Part shown: positions 9,243 through 16,993 of the stretch, piece by piece
Numbering within the stretch: position 1 is the stretch's first letter
Layout: the number at the start of each line of letters is the position of its first letter
Source of the DNA: Puniceicoccaceae bacterium 5H
GTDB taxonomy: Bacteria; Verrucomicrobiota; Verrucomicrobiia; Opitutales; Oceanipulchritudinaceae
Length of the DNA stretch: 64,000 nucleotides
NCBI GenBank assembly: GCA_009772895.1
Contig: WOUP01000016.1
Location: 1 to 64,000, forward strand
Reading direction: 5' to 3'
Notes under the pieces: model-generated
Told to the model about the DNA's origin: nothing
Database searches by the model: none
What the model saw: only the letters and a program-made list of their open reading frames with translations
Translations under genes and position numbers: made by a program

Positions 9243-10136
9243 TCAGCTCGGCAGGCCTTCGCGCACGCAAATCGCGTAAGCGGTGCGGAACGCCTCGCCG
9301 GGCCCCAGCTTCAGGATCCCGGGCTTGTGGGTCAGCTCCTGATCGTGGTCCACCGTGTCGTTAACGCCAAACCAGGGCTCGATGCAGAGGAAGGGCGCGC
9401 CCTCCGGCTGCCAGATGCCCAGATCGGGGGCGCCGCCAAGATCCACTTCCACGTATTCCGGAACGCCGTCGCAGCGCAGCTGCACACTTCGGCTCTTGAT
9501 GCCGCGCATGATCAACGCATCGCGGGCGAAGAGCTCGTGTCGCAGGCGCAGGCTCCGGTTTTCGACCGGCAACGTCTCGGGCGTCGTCTCGATCAGGCCG
9601 TTGTCGGTCATCGGGTAGCGCGCCCAGGCTTCCTCTTCGGCAAAGACGAGCTCGTGGTCCTCAAATTCAGTATCGGGCAGCCACGGCAACCGGATCGCCG
9701 GGTGGGAGCCGAGGGAGAAATACATCTCGTCCTGCCCCAGGTTGCGCACCTTGTAGCGAATGTGCAGGCCGTCCATCTCCAGCTGAAACGTCACCACCAG
9801 TTGCCACTCGAACGGGTAGCTGAACCGCGTTTCCGCATCGCTCTTGATGCGAAAGCGCGCCCGCACGGGCAGCTCCTCGATCAGCTCCCATTCGCGGCCG
9901 CGCACCAGCCCGTGTTTGGGCATGGCATACTCGACGCCTTTGTAACGGTATTTGCCGTCCTTCAGCAGCCCGATGATGGGAAACAGAATGGGGGCGTGCT
10001 TGCCCCACCACTCCGGATCGCCCTGCCAGATGAACTCCGTCTGGGTGATCCGATCAAAAAGCGACTGTATTTCCGCCCCGTCCGCCGAGATTTTAGCGGT
10101 GAAGCGCTGATTCTGAAGAGTGACTTGAGAACCCAT
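9243..10136 (-). CDS. Aldose 1-epimerase family protein (LacX-like)
   Basis: A 297-residue galactose-mutarotase-like protein, probably cytoplasmic, that should interconvert anomers of a sugar or sugar derivative. The fold is seen in GAEIQSLFDRITQTEFIWQGD, APILFPIIGLLKDG, MPKHGLVRGREWEL (catalytic-type His near residue 75), SLGSHPAIRLPW (second His near 142) and a late CIEPWFGVNDTVD that holds the acidic residue. The sequence is closer to the LacX/YeaD-like branch than to GalM. No sugar operon surrounds it. The carbonic anhydrase-like gene follows 44 bases downstream on the same strand. Confidence 0.88.
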   Translation of the reverse strand: MGSQVTLQNQRFTAKISADGAEIQSLFDRITQTEFIWQGDPEWWGKHAPILFPIIGLLKDGKYRYKGVEYAMPKHGLVRGREWELIEELPVRARFRIKSDAETRFSYPFEWQLVVTFQLEMDGLHIRYKVRNLGQDEMYFSLGSHPAIRLPWLPDTEFEDHELVFAEEEAWARYPMTDNGLIETTPETLPVENRSLRLRHELFARDALIMRGIKSRSVQLRCDGVPEYVEVDLGGAPDLGIWQPEGAPFLCIEPWFGVNDTVDHDQELTHKPGILKLGPGEAFRTAYAICVREGLPS

Positions 10137-10204
10137 GTGCGAAGAAAAAGTCCATATTACCCCTATTTATAACGGCATGCAAGGATGCTGATCCCGTTCC
10201 GACC

Positions 10205-10654
10205 TCAGTGATGCTTCAGCACATCGGGGTGGTCCTCGAAGGTCTTGCGCAACCCTTCCACCAACTGGGCACGCTGGGCGTCGGTCAGGCGAGCCTCCGG
10301 GTGCATCCAGTCGTAGGGCCAGATCGGCATGGTGCCCGATTCCACCACCTCGGCCGCGTCTCCGGCAAAGCGTCCAAAGCCCTCCTCCGACATGTTGAAG
10401 ACGAAGCGCCCGTCCCGCACGTGCTGGCTCGTCCACCAGCTGAAGGGGGCGACATAGCTGTACCACGGCCACTCCGTCTCGTTGCTGTGGCAATCGTAAC
10501 AGGCGGCCCGGGCGAGGGTCTTCGTCTGCGGGCTATCCCAATTCGGCTCCGCCTCGACGGGCGGGTTGGAGCGATCCACGGGGATCAGTTGCAGGGCCAA
10601 AAAGAAGAGCAGCCCCCCACTCCAGAGGAGCCATTTCCGTGATGACATTGCCAT
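10205..10654 (-). CDS. Haem-binding domain protein, copy A
   Basis: A 149-residue protein with one N-terminal membrane segment (WLLWSGGLLFFLALQLIPV) and a periplasmic domain with a single c-type haem site, ACYDCHSNETEWPWYSYVAP, in which CxxCH should attach haem covalently. This is the pattern of the haem-binding family Haem_bd. WWTSQHVRDGR and FNMSEEGFGRF follow, then MPIWPYDWMHPEARL, and methionine or His there may be the second axial ligand. It is a tandem paralogue of the next gene upstream. Role unknown; electron transfer or haem sensing are typical suggestions for the family. An ATG at 10648 is an alternative start. Confidence 0.85.
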   Translation of the reverse strand: MAMSSRKWLLWSGGLLFFLALQLIPVDRSNPPVEAEPNWDSPQTKTLARAACYDCHSNETEWPWYSYVAPFSWWTSQHVRDGRFVFNMSEEGFGRFAGDAAEVVESGTMPIWPYDWMHPEARLTDAQRAQLVEGLRKTFEDHPDVLKHH

Positions 10655-10761
10655 ACTGGCAACTGAAAGTCCTCTTCTCCCGCGCCGAGCGCAACTGGAA
10701 ATTACGAGGCCGCCCGAGCGCGTCTAACCGTGCGGGCGTTGCCGGTGTTGAGCGTCAACGG

Positions 10762-11244
10762 CTAGTGCTCGTGTGCCTCTTCTTCGCTCGCGTGTTCGTG
10801 TTCGCCGCCCTCGTGGCCTTCGCCGCCGAAAGTCGCCCGCAAGCCTTGCACGAGCTGGGCACGTTCCTCTTCGCTCAGGCGGGCTCCCGCGTGGGCCCAG
10901 TCGTAGGGCCAGATCGGCATCTCGCCTTCTTCGACTTCTTCCGCCGCATCGTCAGCATGGCGCCCGAAGCCCTCTTCCGACATGTTGAACATGGAGCGGC
11001 CTTCCTCCACGTGGTGGACCGTCCACCAGCTGACCGGTGCGACGTAGCTGTACCACGGCCACTCCGTCTCGTTACTGTGGCAATCGAAGCAGGCGGCGCG
11101 GGCCAGGCCCTCGGTCTCCGGGCTGTCCCACTGCGGTTGCGCCTCGACGGGCGGATTGGTGTGAGCGACCGGTACGAACTGAATCCCCACAAGGATCACC
11201 AGAACACCGACTCCGAAATGCCATGCACGGAATGATTTAGCCAT
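10762..11244 (-). CDS. Haem-binding domain protein, copy B, His-rich tail
   Basis: A 160-residue paralogue of the gene downstream, with the same layout: membrane anchor (WHFGVGVLVILVGIQFVPVA), CxxCH in ACFDCHSNETEWPWYSYVAP, WWTVHHVEEGR, FNMSEEGFGRH and MPIWPYDWAH. It differs by a C-terminal tail rich in His, Glu and Gly (GGEGHEGGEHEHASEEEAHE) that could bind metal. The two genes are close in DNA as well as protein: 11042-11095 and 10452-10505 are almost identical, so the duplication is recent or kept similar by gene conversion. The 107-base gap between them shows no terminator. Confidence 0.85.
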   Translation of the reverse strand: MAKSFRAWHFGVGVLVILVGIQFVPVAHTNPPVEAQPQWDSPETEGLARAACFDCHSNETEWPWYSYVAPVSWWTVHHVEEGRSMFNMSEEGFGRHADDAAEEVEEGEMPIWPYDWAHAGARLSEEERAQLVQGLRATFGGEGHEGGEHEHASEEEAHEH

Positions 11245-11287
11245 AATGGTGAAATATCATCTTCTTGAGAGATTGTAAAGCGACCAC

Positions 11288-11318
11288 GCGGGACCGCCCT
11301 CCATCGGAGCGGTCCCGC
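11288..11318 (-). terminator. Strong hairpin after the Trp-rich protein gene
   Basis: A perfect 10-bp GC-rich stem (GCGGGACCGC / GCGGTCCCGC) with an 11-base loop, 55 bases past the stop of the gene at 11373. The minus-strand side has only CTTT near the stem, so termination may be weak. It also insulates the haem-binding pair. Confidence 0.55.
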
Positions 11319-11372
11319 TGGCTGTCTTTCGGTCTTTCTGGATCAGGGCAGATGTGAGCAGAGCGATCTCTA

Positions 11373-12173
11373 TTATGCTACGTTTGCAGTTTCCCCATTA
11401 TTATCCCTATCTGAAGATGCCCAATAGGTTTTAAATGCGTCGATGATCGCCTGGATCGCGTCTTTGGCGGCCTGGAGATTCGTCACATCGAGGTTGGAGG
11501 CATCGATGATCGCCAGCGCCGCTTCCTGCAGGTCCTCGAGCGCATCCGCATCGTAGGTGGCCGTGCCGATCAGGTCGTTCGTGGCCAGCAGCAACTGCTC
11601 GCGCTCGGCGTCCGACAGGCTCTGGTCGCTCCAGACTTCAGCCAGGGTCGCGGCATAGGCGTCAAGGGCTTCGTCACTGAGGTCGATCGACCCCGCAAAG
11701 GCCCGCAGCGCCCGCCGCAATTCGAGGCGCATCTCCCAGGTCACCTCGCTGGCGTCGCGGAAGTCTTCCAGCAAGTCCTGCAGATACGCCAGGTTTTCGA
11801 GCTGCGTCTCGTTCAGCCAGCGCTCCCAGCCGTTCATCCAATACCAGGTTTTGAGCGTGTTGCCGCTCGAGACGCTGAACCACTGGTCGTAGCGGAAGGA
11901 GTAGGCGAAGGGATAGGACCACTTGGCGGCATACCACCAACCCTGCCCGGGCTTCCAGAGGTAGCTGGCCTGGTCGCCCGCGTCACGGTTGAGCACCAGC
12001 CCGAATTGCTGATGGGAAATCCAGTCATTGCCAAAGTCGTAATACCAGCCGAAGCGCTCGCTCCGACGCCATCCGTTGTCTTCCGGAGTGGTCGCATCGT
12101 CCAACACGTCGGCGGAAACAACCGTGCTGCCGCACAAGGCGAGCAGGGAGAGCAGATAGAGGCGTATTTTCAT
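11373..12173 (-). CDS. Secreted protein with Trp-rich module
   Basis: A 266-residue exported protein with a signal peptide (MKIRLYLLSLLALCGSTVVS). Residues about 33-115 are packed with Trp, Tyr and Gly in a repeating layout (GWYYDFGNDWISHQQFG, LWKPGQGWWYAAKW, FSVSSGNTLKTWYWMNGWE). A similar module ends the esterase at 44980-48474, and the beginning of one is visible at the right edge of the window. The C-terminal half (about 120-250) is predicted helical with acidic and alanine-rich segments and no motif. I do not recognise the function. The module may be a surface-binding or folding unit typical of Opitutae exported proteins, which is an inference from its recurrence. Confidence 0.8.
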   Translation of the reverse strand: MKIRLYLLSLLALCGSTVVSADVLDDATTPEDNGWRRSERFGWYYDFGNDWISHQQFGLVLNRDAGDQASYLWKPGQGWWYAAKWSYPFAYSFRYDQWFSVSSGNTLKTWYWMNGWERWLNETQLENLAYLQDLLEDFRDASEVTWEMRLELRRALRAFAGSIDLSDEALDAYAATLAEVWSDQSLSDAEREQLLLATNDLIGTATYDADALEDLQEAALAIIDASNLDVTNLQAAKDAIQAIIDAFKTYWASSDRDNNGETANVA

Positions 12174-12268
12174 CCGTAAGCAGGTTTGAAGATATCCACC
12201 TTAGTGCAGCGTTAGTGCCAGCGAGGACAGAAAAGTTGTAACTTGCTTATTATCAATCAACTTCATTC

Positions 12269-12282
12269 AAAACGTACGTTTT
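12269..12282. promoter_or_regulatory. 14-bp perfect palindrome
   Basis: AAAACGTACGTTTT is a perfect palindrome. It overlaps the stop of the thioesterase gene and lies about 95 bases upstream of the Trp-rich protein start. It could be an operator for that gene; nothing else supports this. Confidence 0.35.
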
Positions 12283-12838
12283 ACGTTCTCACTGGCAGCG
12301 GCTCTTCCGGGAGATATCTCCCACTCTCGCCACTCGCCCCAACGGCCGACCGGGAAAGATTACCCGGCGCCTTCCTCACGCCATTCACCCCGGAGCGCTT
12401 CCAGAACTGCGCCTCGGCCCGCACCTTGACCTGCCCCCGCTGGACGAGGCGGCCCGTAAGCGCGAAGCGCGGCCCCACGACCTCCTGCACCGTCGCCTCC
12501 AGGTAGTTGGGCACCTCCGGCGAAACCGGGCGCAGGTAGCGCAGGCTCAGCCGGGCCGTGACCGCCTCCACGCCGTGGGCGAAGAGGCAGCAGGTCATCA
12601 ACTGGTCGAAGTAAAGCGCCAGCGCCCCACCGTGCACTACCCCTTCGTAACCGCAGAAAAAGGGGCTCCAGCTAAAGGATTGGCTGCGAAACGCGCCCGC
12701 TTCGCTCAACTCGAACTCGAGCCGGAAGAGCCCCTGCCCACAGGCAAAGCACCATTCATGCGCCTGGGTGCGCAGCCGCTCCATCTCAGCCAGATCCGGT
12801 GTCGGCAGCGTGCCGGGCTCAGCAGTCGTGGTGCTCAT
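12281..12838 (-). CDS. PaaI-like hotdog thioesterase
   Basis: A 185-residue hotdog-fold protein of the acyl-CoA thioesterase type. The N-terminal CFACGQ is typical of the subfamily, GYEGVVHGGALALYFDQLM holds the active-site-like HGG and the acidic residue on the central helix, and LSLRYLRPVSPEVP forms the following strand. Substrate unknown. The C-terminal 40 residues are a low-complexity extension beyond the fold. The start at 12838 lies within the end of the NifX-like gene, overlapping it by 20 bases, so the two are translationally linked on the minus strand. Confidence 0.85.
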   Translation of the reverse strand: MSTTTAEPGTLPTPDLAEMERLRTQAHEWCFACGQGLFRLEFELSEAGAFRSQSFSWSPFFCGYEGVVHGGALALYFDQLMTCCLFAHGVEAVTARLSLRYLRPVSPEVPNYLEATVQEVVGPRFALTGRLVQRGQVKVRAEAQFWKRSGVNGVRKAPGNLSRSAVGASGESGRYLPEEPLPVRT

Positions 12839-13184
12839 GGCCGGCACAAAGGGCTTCGTCGGGCAGATCGACCCTCAGGCCGGCCCGGTGTTCCTGCAGG
12901 GCCTCGTCGACCCGATCCGCAGTGGTTTCGTAGACCAGCAGGCCCAGCTCGAAACAGCGCCGCAGGGCAAATGGGCTCATGTGCTTGCAGTAGACTTCGG
13001 TGGCACCGGCCGTCTTCAGGGTCGCCAGCGGAGCGCAATGATGCGAGCCGTCAGACGTGCCCGGCGCGATGAAACGGCACGTGCCGCTCGCGGGCTCGAC
13101 CAGCATAAAGCCAAAGGAACGGCCAAAGTGGTCACTGATCTGAGAACCGAGACCGGCGTCTTCATTTACGGGATAAACGATCAT
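12819..13184 (-). CDS. NifX/NifB-family metal-cluster binding protein
   Basis: A 121-residue small alpha/beta protein of the family that carries iron-molybdenum cofactor intermediates in nitrogen fixers and has undefined roles elsewhere. Diagnostic features are MIVYPVNEDAGLGSQISDHFGRS at the start (GxxS--HFGxxxxF pattern), FMLVEPASG, and APLATLKTAGATEVYCKHMSP. The C-terminus ends with metal-binding-like HEHHDC. I chose the ATG at 13184 because AAGGGG precedes it at good spacing. It diverges from a DUF134 gene, a pairing common for this family. No nif genes are present, so a nitrogenase role is unlikely here. Confidence 0.87.
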   Translation of the reverse strand: MIVYPVNEDAGLGSQISDHFGRSFGFMLVEPASGTCRFIAPGTSDGSHHCAPLATLKTAGATEVYCKHMSPFALRRCFELGLLVYETTADRVDEALQEHRAGLRVDLPDEALCAGHEHHDC

Positions 13185-13203
13185 GTCGACCCCTTGAATA
13201 ATG

Positions 13204-13213
13204 AGCATATGCT
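13204..13213. promoter_or_regulatory. Palindrome in NifX-like/DUF134 divergent promoter
   Basis: AGCATATGCT, a perfect 10-bp palindrome, lies in the 84-base gap between the divergent NifX-like and DUF134 genes. The DUF134 product is a DNA-binding candidate, so this is a possible autoregulatory operator. The evidence is position and symmetry only. Confidence 0.35.
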
Positions 13214-13268
13214 AAAAACTCAAGCAGATTGACTTGACCTGTTTCGTCGAATTTCCGGCAGTAAGCTC

Positions 13269-13559
13269 ATGCCACGCCCACCTTGCCCTCGCCGCATCGA
13301 CGGTCGTCCGCCGGCGGACTACTTCAAGCCGGCCGGCATCCCGTTGCGGCAGCTCGAGGAGGTGGAGCTGGCACCGGAGGAATGGGAGGCCCTGCGCCTG
13401 GCCGACGTGGAGCAGCTCTACCGCGCCGAAGCCGCCGAACGCATGGACGTTTCGCGGCAGACCTTCGACCGCATCGTGCGCAAGGCCCGTGCCAAGGTGG
13501 CGGGTGCGCTGCTCAACGGGCAGGCCTTGCGACTCCAGCGTGTAGAGCCGCGCCCATAG
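13269..13559 (+). CDS. DUF134 family helix-turn-helix protein
   Basis: A 96-residue protein of the DUF134 family. It begins PRPPCPRRIDGRPPADYFKP, a cysteine-containing N-terminus that may bind a metal or cluster. ELAPEEWEALRLADVEQLY and AAERMDVSRQTFDRIVRKAR then form a sigma-factor-like helix-turn-helix with recognition helix around residues 62-77. The family nearly always sits beside NifX-like genes, as here. A regulator responding to iron-sulfur or metal state is a reasonable inference. Its 3' end is 14 bases from the convergent antiporter gene. Confidence 0.88.
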   Translation: MPRPPCPRRIDGRPPADYFKPAGIPLRQLEEVELAPEEWEALRLADVEQLYRAEAAERMDVSRQTFDRIVRKARAKVAGALLNGQALRLQRVEPRP

Positions 13560-13573
13560 GCCCGTTGCGCCGT

Positions 13574-15004
13574 CTAGGCGGCCTCTTCCTCTTCTTCCAG
13601 CGCGATGGCGGCAGGGGTCTTGTGGATCGTCCAGCCGGTGAAGATCAGGATCGACGACATGACGGGCACCGCGAGGTTGAAGAATGCGTAGGGCGCGTAG
13701 GCCATGGCCGAAACGCCGAGCACCGAGGCCATGTAGGCGCCACAGGTATTCCAGAAGATGAGGGGCGACGAGACGGTGCCGCCGTCTTCCAGCACGCGCG
13801 AGAGGTTCTTTCGCTCCAGCCCCATCTCGTCCACCATGGGACGATACATGCGGCCGGGGATCACGATGGAGAGGTATTGGTCGGACGCCAGCAGGTTGAT
13901 GCCGATGCAGGAGCACAGGACCGAAAAGAGCAGCCCCTTCTGCCCGCGCGCCACCTTGAGTACGGCCGCGCTCATGCTCTCCAGCATGCGCCCCGCCTCC
14001 ATGATACCGCCAAACACCATCGCGAGGATGATCAGGCCGACCGTCCAATACATGCTCTCGAGACCGCTGCGGCTGAGCAGTTCGTTCAGTTCCGGCGAAG
14101 GCGTCTCCAACGAAAGCCCGACCTGAGCCGTCACGAGCAGCTCCTGAAAGCTCGCGCCCTGGAAGATCCACGCGCACAGCCCACCGGCAATGCAGCCGAC
14201 CATCAGGCTGGGCAACGCATCGACCTTCATCATCACCATGCCGAACACCACCGTCGGCACGATCAAGAGCAGCGGCGTGAGATTGAAGTGGTCCTGCAGC
14301 AGCGCGATCAGCGCGTCGATATCGGCCAACGCGGCCCCATCGGCATGCAGGCCGAAGCCGATCACCGCATAAATCGTCAGCGCCAGCACAAAGGGCGGCA
14401 GCGTGGAGTAGACCATGTGGCGGATGTGCGTAAACAGCTCCGTGCCGGCCACCGCCGGGCTCAGATTGGTCGTCTCCGAGAGCGGGGACATCTTGTCGCC
14501 AAAATACGCGCCCGAAACCACCGCCCCGGCCACCAGCGGCAACGGGATGCCCATGCCGCCGCCGATCGCCATCAACGCTACACCCACCGTGCCGGCCGTG
14601 GACCAACTGCTGCCGATGGAAAGGGAGACGATCGCGCACAGCAGGCACGCGGTGGGCAGGAACACGCTGGGCGAGATAAAGAGCAGCCCGTAGTAAATCA
14701 GCAGCGGCACGATGCCCGCCTGGATCCAGAGCCCGATGAGCACCCCGACCGTCAAAAGGATGAGGATGGGCTTGATCGCCACCATCACGCTCTCCACCAA
14801 GCGCTCCTCCAGCGTGGTCCATTTGTACCCCAGCAACAGGGCGGTGCTCGCCGCCACGACGGAGGCCAGCAAGAGCGGGATGTGCGGGTCGCCGCCAAAG
14901 ACAATGACGTTCACGCTCAGCAGAGCGATCAGGGCGACGACGGGGATGAGCGCAATCGGTAGCGGTGGAAGCCCGAGCGATGCGGCGGAATCCGAATTCT
15001 CCAT
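13574..15004 (-). CDS. nhaC: Na+/H+ antiporter, NhaC family
   Basis: A 476-residue inner-membrane protein with about 11-12 hydrophobic segments. The NhaC-type signatures are IGLWIQAGIVPLLIYYG (about 85-101), SIGSSWSTAGTVGVALMAIG, and GAVVSGAYFGDKMSPLSETT (about 160-179), whose polar residues lie in the transport path of the family. It should exchange Na+ for protons for pH and sodium homeostasis, which fits a marine or saline habitat. The ATG at 15004 (MENSDSAAS) is preferred to longer frames, whose extra residues are not hydrophobic or conserved-looking. The last residues are acidic (EEEEEAA). Confidence 0.9.
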   Translation of the reverse strand: MENSDSAASLGLPPLPIALIPVVALIALLSVNVIVFGGDPHIPLLLASVVAASTALLLGYKWTTLEERLVESVMVAIKPILILLTVGVLIGLWIQAGIVPLLIYYGLLFISPSVFLPTACLLCAIVSLSIGSSWSTAGTVGVALMAIGGGMGIPLPLVAGAVVSGAYFGDKMSPLSETTNLSPAVAGTELFTHIRHMVYSTLPPFVLALTIYAVIGFGLHADGAALADIDALIALLQDHFNLTPLLLIVPTVVFGMVMMKVDALPSLMVGCIAGGLCAWIFQGASFQELLVTAQVGLSLETPSPELNELLSRSGLESMYWTVGLIILAMVFGGIMEAGRMLESMSAAVLKVARGQKGLLFSVLCSCIGINLLASDQYLSIVIPGRMYRPMVDEMGLERKNLSRVLEDGGTVSSPLIFWNTCGAYMASVLGVSAMAYAPYAFFNLAVPVMSSILIFTGWTIHKTPAAIALEEEEEAA

Positions 15005-15244
15005 GTGGCGTGGTGCAGAGGTAGGTAAACGCGTCGATAAACCGCGCCTCGGGAATGTGCACACACTTCATCCACCATCAGGATCCCCGAAACCGCAGCC
15101 TGTTATCAGGTTTTTGGATATCGGCCGGATTCACCCTTGTAAAGGCAAACGGGTATGAAATGTCCTCATGCCGAAGGGCAGATGGAAACGAAGTGCCTCG
15201 GGGAACAGGCGAAACCCTTGAACAACAAGGGCGGATTTTGTTTT
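15005..15244. other. Antiporter upstream region and tRNA trailer
   Basis: No coding frame is credible. It holds the probable tRNA-Pro terminator (15215-15231) and a small CCTG-TTAT-CAGG hairpin near 15101-15112 followed by TTTTT on the plus strand. I could not match the rest to a known riboswitch, although the distance to the NhaC start leaves room for one. Confidence 0.4.
15215..15231 (-). terminator. Probable terminator of tRNA-Pro
   Basis: A CCCTTG / CAAGGG stem with a 5-base loop, then TTTC on the minus strand, 14 bases past the CCA end of the tRNA. The T-run is short, so this is only a probable terminator. Confidence 0.5.
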
Positions 15245-15322
15245 TGGTCGGGCTGACAGGATTCGAACCTGCGACCCCTTGCACCCCATGCAAGTGCGCT
15301 AGCCAGACTGCGCCACAGCCCG
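15245..15322 (-). tRNA. tRNA-Pro (anticodon GGG)
   Basis: Read on the minus strand it folds into a full cloverleaf. The acceptor is CGGGCTG paired with CAGCCCG, then A73, and the CCA is encoded at 15245-15247. The anticodon stem CTTGC/GCAAG closes a seven-base loop whose middle is GGG, which reads CCC proline codons (and CCU by wobble). The T-arm carries GGTTCGAATCC. Bases such as TGGCGCAG in the D-arm are typical for bacterial tRNA-Pro. Confidence 0.95.
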
Positions 15323-15418
15323 AAAACAAAGTTGCATCAACGCGTACCAGCGCCGATGAGTCAAGCCCGCAAAAACAAGAATTTGCATTTGCGGCCTGAA
15401 CCCGCTCATAGACGGCCC

Positions 15419-16837
15419 TTACGGCTTTGCGTAGCGGACTTCCTTGCCCTTCAGCTCAAAGCGAATCGGGCAGCCGCCGAGGTCGAATTCGCGGATCATG
15501 GCGTTGGCGAGGTAGCGCCGGTAGCCGTCCTCCAGCTTCGTCGCGCGATTGCAGAAGAGGCGGAAGACAAACGGGCGGTTCCGCGTCTGCACGGCATAGT
15601 AGATACGGAACCGCTTGCCGCCGACCACCCGCGGCTCGCGAGCCTTTTGCAGCTTGTCCAGCAGCTGGTTGACCTTCGGGGTCGGGAGCTGACGCGCCGA
15701 CTTCTCCCACAGACCGCGCGCGGTGCTGAGGATGCGCTCGTTGGCAAAACCGGTCTTGGCCGAGACGAAGAGCACGGGGCTGTCTGGCAGGAAGAACAGC
15801 TCCTTCAGCGCGGCCTTGGCGTAGGATTCGCGGAACTCGCGCTCGTTCTTGTAGCCTTTTACCTCGCCTTCTTCCTCTTCAGCCTGCTTGAAGCGCTCGA
15901 CTGCCAGGTCCCACTTGTTCACGATCACGGCCACACACTTGCCGGCGTCCATGATCTCGCCCGCGAGCTGCTTGTCCTGCTTGCTCACCCCCTCCATGGC
16001 GTCGATGACGAGGAAGACCAGGTTGGCGCGCTCCAGGGCGTCGCGCGTGCGCAGCGTCGAAAAATACTCCACCGGCGAATCGAGGCGCCCCTTGCGGCGC
16101 AAACCCGCGGTGTCGATCAGGCGGAAGGGCCAGGAGCCGCCACTCTTGGTGCGGTAGTCGAGGTCCAGCTCCACCGAATCGCGGGTCGTGCCGGGGACTT
16201 CGCTCACCACCATGCGCTCGGCCTCGAGCAGGGCGTTGCAGAGGGACGACTTGCCGACGTTCGGGCGCCCCACGAAGGCCAGGCCCACGCGCTCGCCCTT
16301 GGCCGCCTGCTCGGGGTCGATGACTTCCTCCGGCTTCGGCCCCAGCACTTCGGCAATCGCCTCACGCACACCGCTCTCGTTGTAGCCATGCTCGGCGGAG
16401 CACATCACCTGGCGTTGAAAGCCCAGGCGCGAAAAGTCGTCCACCCGGTCGGCCTGAGACTCGTTGTCGACCTTGTTGATCACCAGCAGCACCGGCTTGT
16501 TGGCCTGGCGCAAACGCTCGGCGATCACCTCGTCCATCGCGGTAAAACCATCGCGCGCATCCACCACAAAGCAGATCAGGCCCGCCGTTTCGAGCGCCAG
16601 CCACACCTGCTCTTCCGCGGCAGAGACGAGGGCCTTCATCGTCATCTCGGGGACGAGGCCAATCCCGCCGGTATCGAGCAGCATGTAATCCTTGTCCACC
16701 CGGATGGAGTTGACGTCGCGGGTCACGCCAGCCTGGTCGTGCACAATGGCCACGCGCTTGCGGGCCAGCCGGTTGAACAGGCGGCTCTTGCCGACATTGG
16801 GCCGCCCCACGAGGGCTACGGTACGGGAAATGGACAT
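15419..16837 (-). CDS. der: Ribosome biogenesis GTPase Der (EngA)
   Basis: A 472-residue double-GTPase essential for maturation of the 50S ribosomal subunit. The first G domain has GRPNVGKS (residues 12-19), DTGGIG and NKVD; the second has GRPNVGKSSL (about 189-198), DTAGLRRKG and NKWD. The last 110 residues form the KH-like domain that contacts rRNA (FRIYYAVQTRNRPFVFRLFCN). The linker between the second G4 and G5 motifs is long and acidic (KQAEEEEGEVKGYKNEREF), a small insertion compared with E. coli. It starts at ATG 16837. It follows tRNA-Pro on the same strand in map order, but they are separate transcription units. Confidence 0.96.
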   Translation of the reverse strand: MSISRTVALVGRPNVGKSRLFNRLARKRVAIVHDQAGVTRDVNSIRVDKDYMLLDTGGIGLVPEMTMKALVSAAEEQVWLALETAGLICFVVDARDGFTAMDEVIAERLRQANKPVLLVINKVDNESQADRVDDFSRLGFQRQVMCSAEHGYNESGVREAIAEVLGPKPEEVIDPEQAAKGERVGLAFVGRPNVGKSSLCNALLEAERMVVSEVPGTTRDSVELDLDYRTKSGGSWPFRLIDTAGLRRKGRLDSPVEYFSTLRTRDALERANLVFLVIDAMEGVSKQDKQLAGEIMDAGKCVAVIVNKWDLAVERFKQAEEEEGEVKGYKNEREFRESYAKAALKELFFLPDSPVLFVSAKTGFANERILSTARGLWEKSARQLPTPKVNQLLDKLQKAREPRVVGGKRFRIYYAVQTRNRPFVFRLFCNRATKLEDGYRRYLANAMIREFDLGGCPIRFELKGKEVRYAKP

Positions 16838-16993
16838 CGAAGGAACTCGGTTACTGACGTTGATCTGTTTTGGACGGGTGGGACAGCAGAACGCATTACG
16901 CCCGCGTCGTCAAAGCCCGGAACAAGGAAACATGTGTGCCCTGCCCCGCCTTCGACCGACGCGGGTCTCGTCTGCGGTCCAGCTAACGATTCG

